Of a stretch of 64,000 nucleotides of DNA, positions 43,153-51,555 are shown in pieces; within the stretch, counting starts at the first letter, position 1; each line of letters starts with the position of its first letter. Position numbers and translations under genes: made by a program. The notes below the pieces were generated by a model. That model saw only the letters and a list, made by a program, of their open reading frames with translations, was not told the DNA's origin and searched no databases. The stretch is from Bin87 sp965115825. GTDB lineage: Bacteria; Chloroflexota; Dehalococcoidia; Lucifugimonadales; UBA3495. Location: the NCBI GenBank assembly GCA_965115825.1, contig OZ220464.1, forward strand, positions 2,666,001-2,730,000. Reading direction: 5' to 3'.

Positions 43153-44595
43153 CTAATTGCTCCACCAGGCGAGGTAGCGGCTCTTCGACCATTCGTTGCA
43201 TTCCCAGGAGTAGGCTTCCACCTGGAGTTGCAGGCGGTGCCCGGTGCCGGTCGGCAGACCGGTGACCACCTTCGACAGCGTCGCGTCGGCGGAGCGGAAG
43301 TCCACTTCCGCGATGTCTGTGTCGTTGGGATACCCTTCCTGATAGACGTAGTAGCTGTAATCGATTGCTTTATCGGTGTGCTTCTGCGCCTGATCGCCAC
43401 CAGCGGAGACGTAGGCGCAGCGCTTGCTGCGCTTGGCGCCGATGTTGACCGGCTTCTTCCAAGTGATGGTTACTTGGCCCGAGACGGACGTATCGATGGA
43501 CAGGTCGCGCACCGGGGCAGGGACGCGGAGCTTCCGCGTCGCCGGCGCGCTGGGGTTCGTGTTCGACGCCGACGTCCAGAAGAACGTTGTCACCAAATCC
43601 GATTCTTCCCCACAGCCGTCCTCCGCCTCGGAGTAGATCTCCACGTAATGCCGGGCGGGATAGTTCAACTCGTCCACGTACCAGCTGGTGCCGCTTTCGA
43701 TGAGCAGCGACTCGGCTACCATCGGCATAGAAGGCGTCACCTCGTAGACGCGCACGTTGTAGCCGGCCGTGGGGCAGTAGCCGCCCTCGCCGTCGCCGCT
43801 GGCAGTCCAGGAGATCAGGGCGCTATCATAGCCGGCCTGTACGGTCAGCCCGGTCGGCTTACTGGGCACGCTTCCGCTGGGGCCGTAGGGTTTGGCGCTG
43901 ACTGTATCGGAGGCTGGGCCGGTGGTGGTGTCGATCTTGGAGCGCACCTGGAACTGGTAGGTCGATCCGTCGCCGGCCAGCGACGAGACTGAGTAGCCGT
44001 CCCGGAAGCCATTGCCGGTAGAAGTCCAGTCTCCCCAAGTGCCGCCGGTTCCCTTGCGCTGCCGATATTCGTAATCGGTGATGGCTTGGACCTCCCCATG
44101 CGACGGCCAAGTCCACCTCAGATAAACGGATTGATGCTGCGCATCGGCGGTCACCTGCGGCTTGGTCAACCACGGCGTGGCCTTCACGGATGCGCTCGAA
44201 CCTTTGATGGTCGAGTGGACGGCGCGCAGCTCGAACGAGTACTCGACGCCGGCGTCCAAGCCCGTCACGGTATATGTTCTAAGGAGGGCTGAATTCGAGA
44301 TTGCCGTCCACGAACCCCAACCGGAGGCCGACGACTTCTTGTAGCGCACCTCGTAGCCTGTTCTCGCTTCTGGCGGATGGAACCAGTTCAGCTTCACCTG
44401 CTTCAGCCCGGCCTGCGCCCATACAGGCTTCGGCGTGCTTGGCGCGGTTTGTCCAAAAGCCGTATCCGCGTGGAACGGGACCAAGCAGGCCAGCAACGCG
44501 GCGACGGCCAACAGGCTCCAGCGAGTCGGGAACCGGGGCCGGCTATTAAGTCGGCAACGCGGTAAATGTATGTTTGCGAGAGAGGGTAGTGTCAT
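43153..44595 (-). CDS. secreted fibronectin type III protein, 480 aa
   Basis: Signal peptide RWSLLAVAALLACLVPFHAD with likely cleavage around AFGQ. Four Fn3 domains in series: ~52-140 (KPVWAQAGLKQVKLNW), ~143-240 (KPQVTADAQHQSVYLRW), ~248-345 (KPTGLTVQAGYDSALISW) and ~368-478 (VRDLSIDTSVSGQVTITW). The start at 44595 is the first of few candidates; its position gives a long basic n-region. No catalytic domain or anchor seen. Third Fn3-type secreted protein in the window, unrelated in detail to the other two. Confidence 0.82.
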   Translation of the reverse strand: MTLPSLANIHLPRCRLNSRPRFPTRWSLLAVAALLACLVPFHADTAFGQTAPSTPKPVWAQAGLKQVKLNWFHPPEARTGYEVRYKKSSASGWGSWTAISNSALLRTYTVTGLDAGVEYSFELRAVHSTIKGSSASVKATPWLTKPQVTADAQHQSVYLRWTWPSHGEVQAITDYEYRQRKGTGGTWGDWTSTGNGFRDGYSVSSLAGDGSTYQFQVRSKIDTTTGPASDTVSAKPYGPSGSVPSKPTGLTVQAGYDSALISWTASGDGEGGYCPTAGYNVRVYEVTPSMPMVAESLLIESGTSWYVDELNYPARHYVEIYSEAEDGCGEESDLVTTFFWTSASNTNPSAPATRKLRVPAPVRDLSIDTSVSGQVTITWKKPVNIGAKRSKRCAYVSAGGDQAQKHTDKAIDYSYYVYQEGYPNDTDIAEVDFRSADATLSKVVTGLPTGTGHRLQLQVEAYSWECNEWSKSRYLAWWSN

Positions 44596-44688
44596 GATGC
44601 TGCTCCGGGAGGATGAATTTGCCGGCCAAGGTTTGGGGGCCGGCCGGGGTAGATAATATACCGGGCGTTGGGGTTAAGCAATGGGGTT

Positions 44689-44975
44689 GTTAGAATCAGG
44701 ATTTGGGGGATTAGGGGATTTTCAGGATGGGGTTGTGTTGGGGAAGTGGGTTGTTAGAATCAGGATTTACGGGATTAGGGGATTTTCAGGATGGGGTTGC
44801 GCTGGGGAAATGGGTTGTCAGAATCAGGATTTACGGGATTAGGGGATTTTCAGGATGGGGTTGAGCGAGCGGTGATGGGTTTTATGCTCGGGCTGGGGTT
44901 TTTTTAGGCAGGTTGGGTAGGGGCGGCGATGGGTTGTCAGAATCGGGATTTGGGGGATTTGGGGATTTACAGGAT
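44689..44975 (+). repeat. four 40-bp dispersed repeats
   Basis: Copies at 44689-44728, 44753-44792, 44817-44856 and 44936-44975. The first two begin GTTAGAATC instead of GTCAGAATC. The first three share the spacer pattern GGGGTTG...GGGGAA.TGGGTTGT, so they arose by tandem duplication of ~64 bp. They lie upstream of the Fn3 protein gene. Confidence 0.9.
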
Positions 44976-45102
44976 GGGGTTGCGGAGCGTATGGCTGGGG
45001 CCTCGGTTCGGGTTGCAGGGGGTGTGGGTTCCGGAGAAGTTTGGAATGGTGGTGTGGTTGGGGTTGGGGCTGCTTGGCGCACTTCACTGCGCCTGATATG
45101 GG

Positions 45103-45193
45103 GGAACGACGGTGTGGGCGGGGGGTTGGGGCCTCTACCTCTACCACCCCCGCACCTTCGCAAGGAACGACGGTGTGGGCGGGGGGTTGGGGC
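45103..45193 (+). repeat. 30-bp direct repeat upstream of the amidohydrolase
   Basis: Identical 30-bp segments (GGAACGACGGTGTGGGCGGG...) at 45103-45132 and 45164-45193. The rest of 44596-45266 shows no gene. Confidence 0.8.
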
Positions 45194-45266
45194 TGCTTGA
45201 CAGTGACGCGGGGGGTGGCTAGGCTTGCCGTATCCTGGCGCCGGAGACTGCGGAGGGAAACAGGCT

Positions 45267-46448
45267 ATGGCTGCGTATGACTTGCTTATCAAGGGCGGCA
45301 CGGTGATTGACCCAGCGGAGGGTTGGCAGGGGGTTCTGGACGTTGGCATCGCCGGCGGCAGGATTGCCGCCGTAGCGGCCGACATTTCGGCGGATGAGGC
45401 TGCCCGCGTGGTGGAGGTGGCCGGCAAGTATGTTACGCCCGGCCTGATTGACCTGCATACCCACGTGTACGAAGGGGTCAACGGGAACGGGGTCAACGCG
45501 GATGTGGGCGGCGTGCGCGCCGGGGTTACCACGATGGTGGACGCCGGCAGCAGCGGGTGCGACACCTACGGCGGCTTTCCGGCGCATATCATTCCGAACA
45601 ACCACACTGAGATTATTCCGCTGCTGCACATCTGCCGCACCGGATTGGCAACGACGCCGGACATTTTCGCTCCGAGCAGCATTGACTTGGAGCGCACGGT
45701 GCAGGTGGTAGAGGAGAGCGGGGGCGTCATTCGGGGGATAAAGGCGCGGATGGTGTCTCCCGCTTTGGAAATTATGGGGATGGAGATGCCGCGCCTGGCC
45801 AAGCAGGCGGCGAAGGAGGCGGGCGTCCGTCTGATGGTGCATATCGGGGACACGGAAAAGCGTTATCCCGCCGAGGTGATCCGCGAGCTGCTGCCCATCA
45901 TGGAGCCGGGGGACATTGTTACGCACTTTTTCACGGCGAATCCGGGCGGCGTGCTGGACGGCGAGGGGAAGCTGGTTCCGGAGGCGCGGGAGGCGCATGA
46001 GCGCGGGGTATGGCTGGACACGGCGCACGGGCGCGCCAATTTCAGTTTTGACATCGGAGAGCGGGTGCTGGACCAAGGGGTGGAACCGCACTGCATCAGC
46101 ACCGACCTTACGGTTCCGGGGCGCATGCGCACCGTACACAGTATGACGGAGATGATGACTCGGTTTCTGGCGATGGGCTTTACTCTGGAGCGGGTGGTTG
46201 AGATGTGCACCATCAATCCGGCCCGGGCTATCGGAGAGGATGGACGGCTGGGCAGCCTGGCGGTGGGCAAGCAGGCGGACGTGTCAGTGCTGGATATTGT
46301 GGATGGCGACTGGCAGGTGTTTGACGTGCTGGGCAACGGGCGAAAGTCGGAGCGGGCGGTGGTTCCGGTACTGGCGGTCAAGCGGGGTGAAGTGTTTGAG
46401 GCCGGCTGGGGGCCGCGCCCGTGGGGATGGGAGCCGGACCGGGCATAG
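45267..46448 (+). CDS. amidohydrolase/deacetylase family metallohydrolase
   Basis: 393 aa from ATG 45267, with GGAGGG 10 nt upstream. Dihydroorotase/D-aminoacylase-like TIM-barrel: DLLIKGGTVIDPAEG, metal motif GLIDLHTHVYEG, GVTTMVDAGSSGCDTYGGF, KARMVSPALEIMGM (position of the usual carbamylated Lys: GIKARM), MVHIGDTEKRYP, DIVTHFF, and ISTDLTVPGR near the C-terminal Asp. It resembles the EF_0837/AHA_3915 family. Substrate unknown. Followed 15 nt later by ispH. Confidence 0.88.
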   Translation: MAAYDLLIKGGTVIDPAEGWQGVLDVGIAGGRIAAVAADISADEAARVVEVAGKYVTPGLIDLHTHVYEGVNGNGVNADVGGVRAGVTTMVDAGSSGCDTYGGFPAHIIPNNHTEIIPLLHICRTGLATTPDIFAPSSIDLERTVQVVEESGGVIRGIKARMVSPALEIMGMEMPRLAKQAAKEAGVRLMVHIGDTEKRYPAEVIRELLPIMEPGDIVTHFFTANPGGVLDGEGKLVPEAREAHERGVWLDTAHGRANFSFDIGERVLDQGVEPHCISTDLTVPGRMRTVHSMTEMMTRFLAMGFTLERVVEMCTINPARAIGEDGRLGSLAVGKQADVSVLDIVDGDWQVFDVLGNGRKSERAVVPVLAVKRGEVFEAGWGPRPWGWEPDRA

Positions 46449-46463
46449 GAGAGGAGGGAGGAT

Positions 46464-47384
46464 ATGGTGGAAGTAATTCTCAGTTCGCCGCGAGGGTTCT
46501 GCGCCGGCGTGGTGCGGGCGATAGATGTGGTGGAGGAGTGCCTGGCGCGGTTCGGGCCGCCGGTGTACGTGAAGCATCAGATTGTGCATAATCCCTACGT
46601 GGTGGCGGAGCTGGAGCGCAAGGGCGCGATAACGGTGGAGGAAGTGGGGGAAGTGCCGGAAGGCTCGTTGGTGGTTTTCTCGGCCCACGGCTCGCCGCCG
46701 GAGGATTTTGAGCGGGCGGCGGAGCTGAACCTGCGGGTGATTGACGCGGTGTGTCCGCTGGTAACCCGAGTGCACAACGAGGCCAAGAAGTACCATGGGG
46801 AGGGCAAGCGCGTGCTGCTGGTGGGACACCAGGGGCATCAGGAAGTGCGGGGGACTATGGGGCAGGCGCCGATGACGCTCATCAGCGATTCGGCGCCGCT
46901 GTCGGAGCAGACGGTGAGCGCGGAGCTGGATTTGCCGGCGGAAACGGAGGTGGCGGTAATCACGCAAACGACGCTGTCGGTGGGGGACACTGCCAACGCG
47001 ATTGGGACGATTCAGGAGCGATTTCCGGAAGCCGTGGTGCGCAATGACATTTGCTACGCGACGACGAATCGGCAGGACGCGGTGACGAAGATGGCCGGGA
47101 TGGTGGACGTGGTGCTGGTTATAGGGGCGCAAAATTCGTCTAACTGCAACCGTCTGCGCGAAGTGGCGGAGGCTAATGGGACGCCGGCGTATCTGATTAA
47201 CGGGCCGGACGAAATTGACGCGGGCTGGCTGGCCGGCTGCCGCCGGGTGGGGATAACGTCGGGAGCGTCGACGCCGGAGGTTCTGGTGGAAGCGGTGATT
47301 GAGGCGCTGGGGTCGGAGCGGGTAACCAAGCTGGAAGGGGCGGACGAGGATATTACGTTCACGCTGCCGCGGGAGCTGCGATAG
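46464..47384 (+). CDS. ispH: 4-hydroxy-3-methylbut-2-enyl diphosphate reductase
   Basis: 306 aa. Last step of the MEP isoprenoid pathway, making IPP and DMAPP with a [4Fe-4S] cluster. The three cluster cysteines are in SPRGFCAGV, DAVCPLVTRVH and NDICYATTNRQ; catalytic Glu lies in the TTLSVGD/E region and substrate-binding SSNCNRLREVA follows. VKHQIVHNPYVV and VFSAHGSPP are diagnostic. Probably co-transcribed with the amidohydrolase; convergent with gpsA. Confidence 0.96.
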   Translation: MVEVILSSPRGFCAGVVRAIDVVEECLARFGPPVYVKHQIVHNPYVVAELERKGAITVEEVGEVPEGSLVVFSAHGSPPEDFERAAELNLRVIDAVCPLVTRVHNEAKKYHGEGKRVLLVGHQGHQEVRGTMGQAPMTLISDSAPLSEQTVSAELDLPAETEVAVITQTTLSVGDTANAIGTIQERFPEAVVRNDICYATTNRQDAVTKMAGMVDVVLVIGAQNSSNCNRLREVAEANGTPAYLINGPDEIDAGWLAGCRRVGITSGASTPEVLVEAVIEALGSERVTKLEGADEDITFTLPRELR

Positions 47385-47401
47385 TGGTCTGAGCTGCTGG
47401 G

Positions 47402-48421
47402 CTACCATTCGGAGCGGGGCGGGCGTTCCATAAGGGCGGGGATGCACTCGGTGGCCGGGAGATCCTCAAAGAGGACTTGGGCCATGAGGCGAGTGATGGG
47501 CATATCGACGTCCAGGCGGCGGGCGAGGGCGAGGGCGGCCATGGTGGTGTTGACGCCCTCGGCGACGGCGTCCATACCGGCGAGTATGTCGGGCAGTTTG
47601 CGGCCCTTGGCCAGCTCTTCGCCGACGCGGCGGTTGCGGCTGAGTGGGCTGCTGCAGGTGGCCATGACGTCGCCGATGCCGGCGAGGCCGGCGAAGGTGA
47701 GCAGCTGGGCGCCGGCGGCGATGCCGAGGCGTCCGATTTCGTTGAGGCCGCGGGTAATCAAGGCGGCTTTGGCGTTGTCGCCGGCGTGCAGTCCGTCGGC
47801 GATGCCGGAGGCCAGGGCGATGATGTTTTTCAGAGAACCGCCGAGCTCGGCGCCTACGAGGTCATCGCTGGTATAGACGCGGAAGGCCGGGGACATGAGG
47901 GTATCCTGGGCCAGGCGGCGGGCGGATTCATCGGCGGCGGCGACTACGGTGAGGGCCGGTTTGCCGGCGATGATTTCGCCGGCCAGGTTGGGGCCGGAAA
48001 GGGCTGCGAAGCGTCCTGGCGGATGGCCGGGCAGTTCTTCCGCCAGCACCTGGCTCATCCGCAATCCGACGGGCAGTTCCAGGCCTTTGGTTACGCTGAG
48101 GGCTACGGCGTCCGGCGGTACGTAGGCGGCGATGCGTCGGACGTTGTGTCGAAAACGGTCGGAAGGCACGGCGAGGATGATGAGCCGGGCGCTATGGAGG
48201 GCGGCGGCCGGGTCGTGCTCAGGGCGCAGGGTCTTGGGGAAGAGGGTGCCGGGCAAACGCCGGGCGTGCTGGCCGTCTCGGCGGAGGGTGTCGGCTTCGT
48301 CAGCAGTGCGGCAGAGCAGGCGGACGGGGACGCCGGCGCGGGCGGCGAGGACGGCCAGGGTGGCGCCCCAGGTGGTGGCGCCGACGACGGCGACGGGGGT
48401 GGGTTGGGGTTCAGCGGGCAA
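47402..48421 (-). CDS. gpsA: glycerol-3-phosphate dehydrogenase [NAD(P)+]
   Basis: 339 aa. Makes sn-glycerol-3-phosphate for phospholipids. Rossmann start VAVVGATTWGATLAVLAARAG; note GATTWG where the family usually has GAGSWG, so the second glycine of the dinucleotide motif is replaced. Other motifs are normal: LSVTKGLE, LSGPNLAGEI, GAELGGSLKNIIALASGIADGL (catalytic Lys), TRGLNEIGRLG, TFAGLAGIGDVMATCSSPLSRNRRVG. The start at 48421 overlaps the helicase stop by 11 nt. Confidence 0.93.
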   Translation of the reverse strand: MPAEPQPTPVAVVGATTWGATLAVLAARAGVPVRLLCRTADEADTLRRDGQHARRLPGTLFPKTLRPEHDPAAALHSARLIILAVPSDRFRHNVRRIAAYVPPDAVALSVTKGLELPVGLRMSQVLAEELPGHPPGRFAALSGPNLAGEIIAGKPALTVVAAADESARRLAQDTLMSPAFRVYTSDDLVGAELGGSLKNIIALASGIADGLHAGDNAKAALITRGLNEIGRLGIAAGAQLLTFAGLAGIGDVMATCSSPLSRNRRVGEELAKGRKLPDILAGMDAVAEGVNTTMAALALARRLDVDMPITRLMAQVLFEDLPATECIPALMERPPRSEW

Positions 48422-50168
48422 GGCGGGCTTCCAGCTCGTTTTTCAGCGAAGAGTGGGCGAGGACGGTAAGGACGCTGCGCGCCCGACTCATGCCGGTGTA
48501 GGCGTTGGGGAGGTCATGGCCGCGGTCGAGCCGTTCCAGGATTAGTATGACTACGTGGCTTTCCAGTCCTTTGAAGGACTGAACAGTGCAGAATTTCAGT
48601 GAAGGCGGTTGGTGGTCGGCATTTTGGGGATCGTCGGTTATGCGTTGGCCGCGTGAGTAATCGGCCAGTTGTCGCCCGCCGTAGGTACGATCAGCGTCAA
48701 TGCCGGTGTTGTCCAGACGGCTTGTTGCCAGGGTTACTATTTCGCCGATGCGTACGTCCTGGGTCAACAGCCGATGGACTTCCTGGTCGAGCAGGTTGGA
48801 CAGTTCATCTCCGTCGTCCCAGTAGCGATATTGTGGAGCCGGCCCATGGACTTGCCAGTAGGGTGTTTGAGGGATGTCGGAGCCGACGACCTGGGCAGTG
48901 TCCCGGGCGATGGCGGGGGTGTTCCGGCAGTTGATGCGCAGTTGCAGGCGGGTGGGATGGGGACAGTAGCCGAGGAGGTTTCCCTCCGGGTCTGTGGAAT
49001 TGCTGATGTAAATGGCCTGGTTGGTGAAATCGCCGAACATGGTCCACCGACCGGAGGCCAAGCCGCCGGTCAGGGCCAGGTTGATTATTTCCAGATAGGG
49101 CTGCTGGCACAAATCCTGGGCTTCGTCGATAATCAGGATGTCAAACTGGGGGCCGAGTTCGCGCAGGGCGCGGCGGGCGAATTCGGGATAAACGCTGTGA
49201 AAGAGCTGATTGGCGTCGGCGGCGTTTTTTTCGCAGTGGACGAAGTCGGTTCCCGCGGAGCTGCGCATAATTAACGGGCGCATGATGTTGTGCCAGAACC
49301 GTCCGGCGGTAATACTGCCGTCGGCGGCGGCGGCCTGTTGACTCAGCCAGTTGCCAAGGAGGGCATTGAAGCACATCAAGCCCACCCGTCGGTTTGACGC
49401 GACGGCGCGACGGGCGCACTCCAGGGCCAGCATGGTTTTGCCCGTGCCAGCCGCACCACGGAAGAGGCAGCGTTCATTGTCGCTGACCAGGTCCAGCAGG
49501 ACGTATTGTTCTTCAGTGAATCGAATCAGCTGCCGGTCGATGATATCCAGCTGCGGGCCCACGGCGGGTAGCGGCGTCATGGTGAAGTCGGGGGCCAGGT
49601 AGCGGCGGAGGCTGTTGATGGTTGAGACAGTGAAAGGCTGGGTTGCGCTGGTCTTGCGTCCGGCAACGGGGCGCATTCGCCGAGCGACCATCTGCAAGCG
49701 GCGTCCCAGGGACATAGTGGAGTGAAGGTCTTCGTGGTCGATGACGGTGCGGGTGGGACGGCGGATGTTATCGGGCCAGTTAGAGTCGGTGAATACGACG
49801 ACGCAATCTATGGGGGGTAGATCTTCAGGGTCGACGTAGTACTCTCGCTCCAGTTCGTTTTTGAGGGCGTACATGGCCCGTTCCGATTGGGTAACGGGAG
49901 GCTCAACGGGACTGCCGGAAGGGAGGGAGCGCCATTGCCCGGCTTCTACATTGAAGCCGCCGCCTTTCACTTCGATGCAGATTAAGCCGTAATCGGGAAC
50001 CATGGCGAGGAAGTCAATCTCCCTTGGCTTGCCCTGGGCGGGGATATGGCCGGAGGAATGGATGACGACCCAACCACCGGTGTCGGTGTCGTCGCGCAAT
50101 GAAGCGAAAATTTGTTTTTCAGATGGCGGAGCGGCCGGCGAGATGATTTCAGGTATCATCGTTGCCAT
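48411..50168 (-). CDS. NERD nuclease-domain/superfamily I helicase fusion, 585 aa
   Basis: N-terminal NERD domain with the PD-(D/E)XK-like core EIDFLAMVPDYGLICIEVKG (Asp52, Glu66, Lys68). UvrD-like helicase core: Walker A GAAGTGKT at 238-245, LIIDEAQD at 345-352, an FGDFTNQAIYI segment (Q motif after motif III), and C-terminal motifs VQSFKGLESHVVILI and AYTGMSRAR. Predicted ATP-dependent DNA nuclease/helicase; NERD-helicases appear both in repair and in mobile or defence contexts. It overlaps gpsA, which is an unusual housekeeping neighbour. Confidence 0.88.
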   Translation of the reverse strand: MATMIPEIISPAAPPSEKQIFASLRDDTDTGGWVVIHSSGHIPAQGKPREIDFLAMVPDYGLICIEVKGGGFNVEAGQWRSLPSGSPVEPPVTQSERAMYALKNELEREYYVDPEDLPPIDCVVVFTDSNWPDNIRRPTRTVIDHEDLHSTMSLGRRLQMVARRMRPVAGRKTSATQPFTVSTINSLRRYLAPDFTMTPLPAVGPQLDIIDRQLIRFTEEQYVLLDLVSDNERCLFRGAAGTGKTMLALECARRAVASNRRVGLMCFNALLGNWLSQQAAAADGSITAGRFWHNIMRPLIMRSSAGTDFVHCEKNAADANQLFHSVYPEFARRALRELGPQFDILIIDEAQDLCQQPYLEIINLALTGGLASGRWTMFGDFTNQAIYISNSTDPEGNLLGYCPHPTRLQLRINCRNTPAIARDTAQVVGSDIPQTPYWQVHGPAPQYRYWDDGDELSNLLDQEVHRLLTQDVRIGEIVTLATSRLDNTGIDADRTYGGRQLADYSRGQRITDDPQNADHQPPSLKFCTVQSFKGLESHVVILILERLDRGHDLPNAYTGMSRARSVLTVLAHSSLKNELEARLAR

Positions 50169-50218
50169 GGTGAAACCTTTCGGGCTGATAGTCCGGCGGA
50201 GGCGAAGCCACTGCGTTG

Positions 50219-50260
50219 TGGCCGGATGGCGATAGCGGGATTGCCATCGCTAACCGGCCA
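50219..50260 (-). terminator. imperfect stem-loop after the LLM monooxygenase gene
   Basis: TGGCCGG (50219-50225) pairs with CCGGCCA (50254-50260), with an inner GCGAT/ATCGC helix. Downstream of the 50289-51473 stop and just upstream of the helicase start. No T-tract. Confidence 0.4.
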
Positions 50261-50288
50261 CGGCGAACATTGGGCCGGAGATGGCCGG

Positions 50289-51473
50289 TCAGTGTTCCGC
50301 GCCCTGCTTGGTGAAGTGTGGCATCACGTCGCTGGCGAACCATTCTAGCTGCTCCATGGATGCGGCGGTGGGCATTCCCATATTGGTGACGCCGATGTTG
50401 ATTTCTGCGAGGCCGGGGTAACGCTCCTGGACGGCCATGAGCTGCTCGACGATGCGGTCCGGGGGGCCGACCAGATACTGTCCGGCGGCTACGGCTTCTT
50501 CAATCGTCGGCATTTTCAATCCCTGGGGAACCGGGCGGCCAAAGGCGTTGAGGGCGTCGAGTTGTTCCTGGGTCAAGCCGGCGATGAAGCCCAGGGGGCC
50601 GAACATTTTGACGCGCTCTTCCATCCAGAGGCGGGCCTGGTCCATGGCTTCTTTCTCGGAGTTGGCAATCTGCACGGAGTAGCCGACGATGAGGCCCTCG
50701 CCGAGTTTCCAGTCTTTGCCGTGCTCGGCGTGGATGGCTTGCCAGCGTTGGATGACGTCGTCGCTGGCGCCGCCGGTGGCCGCGCCGCCGCCGATGATGC
50801 CCTTGATGCCCCATTTGGCCATGAAGTTGATGGCGCGGTCGCTGGCCGAGACCACGGGCTGCCACCATTCGACATCGTACTTGGGCCGCGGCACGAGGGT
50901 GATTTCTGCCAGGTCGTAGCCGCGGTAAGGGACGTTGGGGGGGATGTCATAGTGCTTGCCATGGTGTGAAAAGCTGCGCTGATTGAAGGCTTTCCAGATG
51001 ACCTCAACCTGTTCTTCGAACAGTTCGCGGTTGGCGTTCTGGTCCATGATGGGGGCGCCGAAGGCTTCTACTTCGCGAGTGTGGTAGCCGCGTCCCACGC
51101 CGAAGCGGACGCGGCCATCGGTGAGCCAGTCGGCGGTGGCGTAATCTTCGGCCAGGCGGAGGGGGTTCCACATGGGGTTGATGTTGAAGCCGCAGCCGAA
51201 GCGCAGGTTTTTGGTGAGGTGGGCGAGGTGAACCCAAAGCATGAGCAGGTTGGGGATGACTTCGTAACCTTCGCGTTGGAAGTGGTGTTCGGCGGCCCAG
51301 AAGGTATCGTAGCCCAGGCGGTCCATGGCGGTGGCGATTTCTTCGGCCTTTTTGATGCCGCCGCCGGCGAGTTCTTCGTCGGAGAGCCAGCGGTCATTGG
51401 CCGGCGTGCCCTGGTAGCCGGGGTTGTCCATATCGACGTTGCCGGCCCAAAGGCTGCCAAATTTGGTAATCAT
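50289..51473 (-). CDS. LLM-class flavin-dependent monooxygenase
   Basis: 394 aa. Bacterial luciferase-like TIM-barrel: MITKFGSLWAGNVDMDNPGYQG, YDTFWAAEHHFQREGY, MLWVHLAHLTKNLRFGCGFNINPMWNPLRLAEDYATADWLTDGRVRFGVGRGYHTREVEAFG (about 82-140; GRVRFGVGRG), and the C-terminal QYLVGPPDRIVEQLMA. The AEHHF and GRGYHTREVE patterns fit FMN-dependent, LuxA-like enzymes rather than the F420-type at 8288. Substrate unknown. GGAGG stands 9 nt upstream of ATG 51473. Possibly functional partner of the epoxide hydrolase next door. Confidence 0.9.
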   Translation of the reverse strand: MITKFGSLWAGNVDMDNPGYQGTPANDRWLSDEELAGGGIKKAEEIATAMDRLGYDTFWAAEHHFQREGYEVIPNLLMLWVHLAHLTKNLRFGCGFNINPMWNPLRLAEDYATADWLTDGRVRFGVGRGYHTREVEAFGAPIMDQNANRELFEEQVEVIWKAFNQRSFSHHGKHYDIPPNVPYRGYDLAEITLVPRPKYDVEWWQPVVSASDRAINFMAKWGIKGIIGGGAATGGASDDVIQRWQAIHAEHGKDWKLGEGLIVGYSVQIANSEKEAMDQARLWMEERVKMFGPLGFIAGLTQEQLDALNAFGRPVPQGLKMPTIEEAVAAGQYLVGPPDRIVEQLMAVQERYPGLAEINIGVTNMGMPTAASMEQLEWFASDVMPHFTKQGAEH

Positions 51474-51555
51474 GTAACGGGTACCTCCTTGTGTGGCGGT
51501 GGCGCTTGCCAGCGTGTTGGTCGTATGTTAGCGGGTTTGGGGGATGCTGTCAGCA

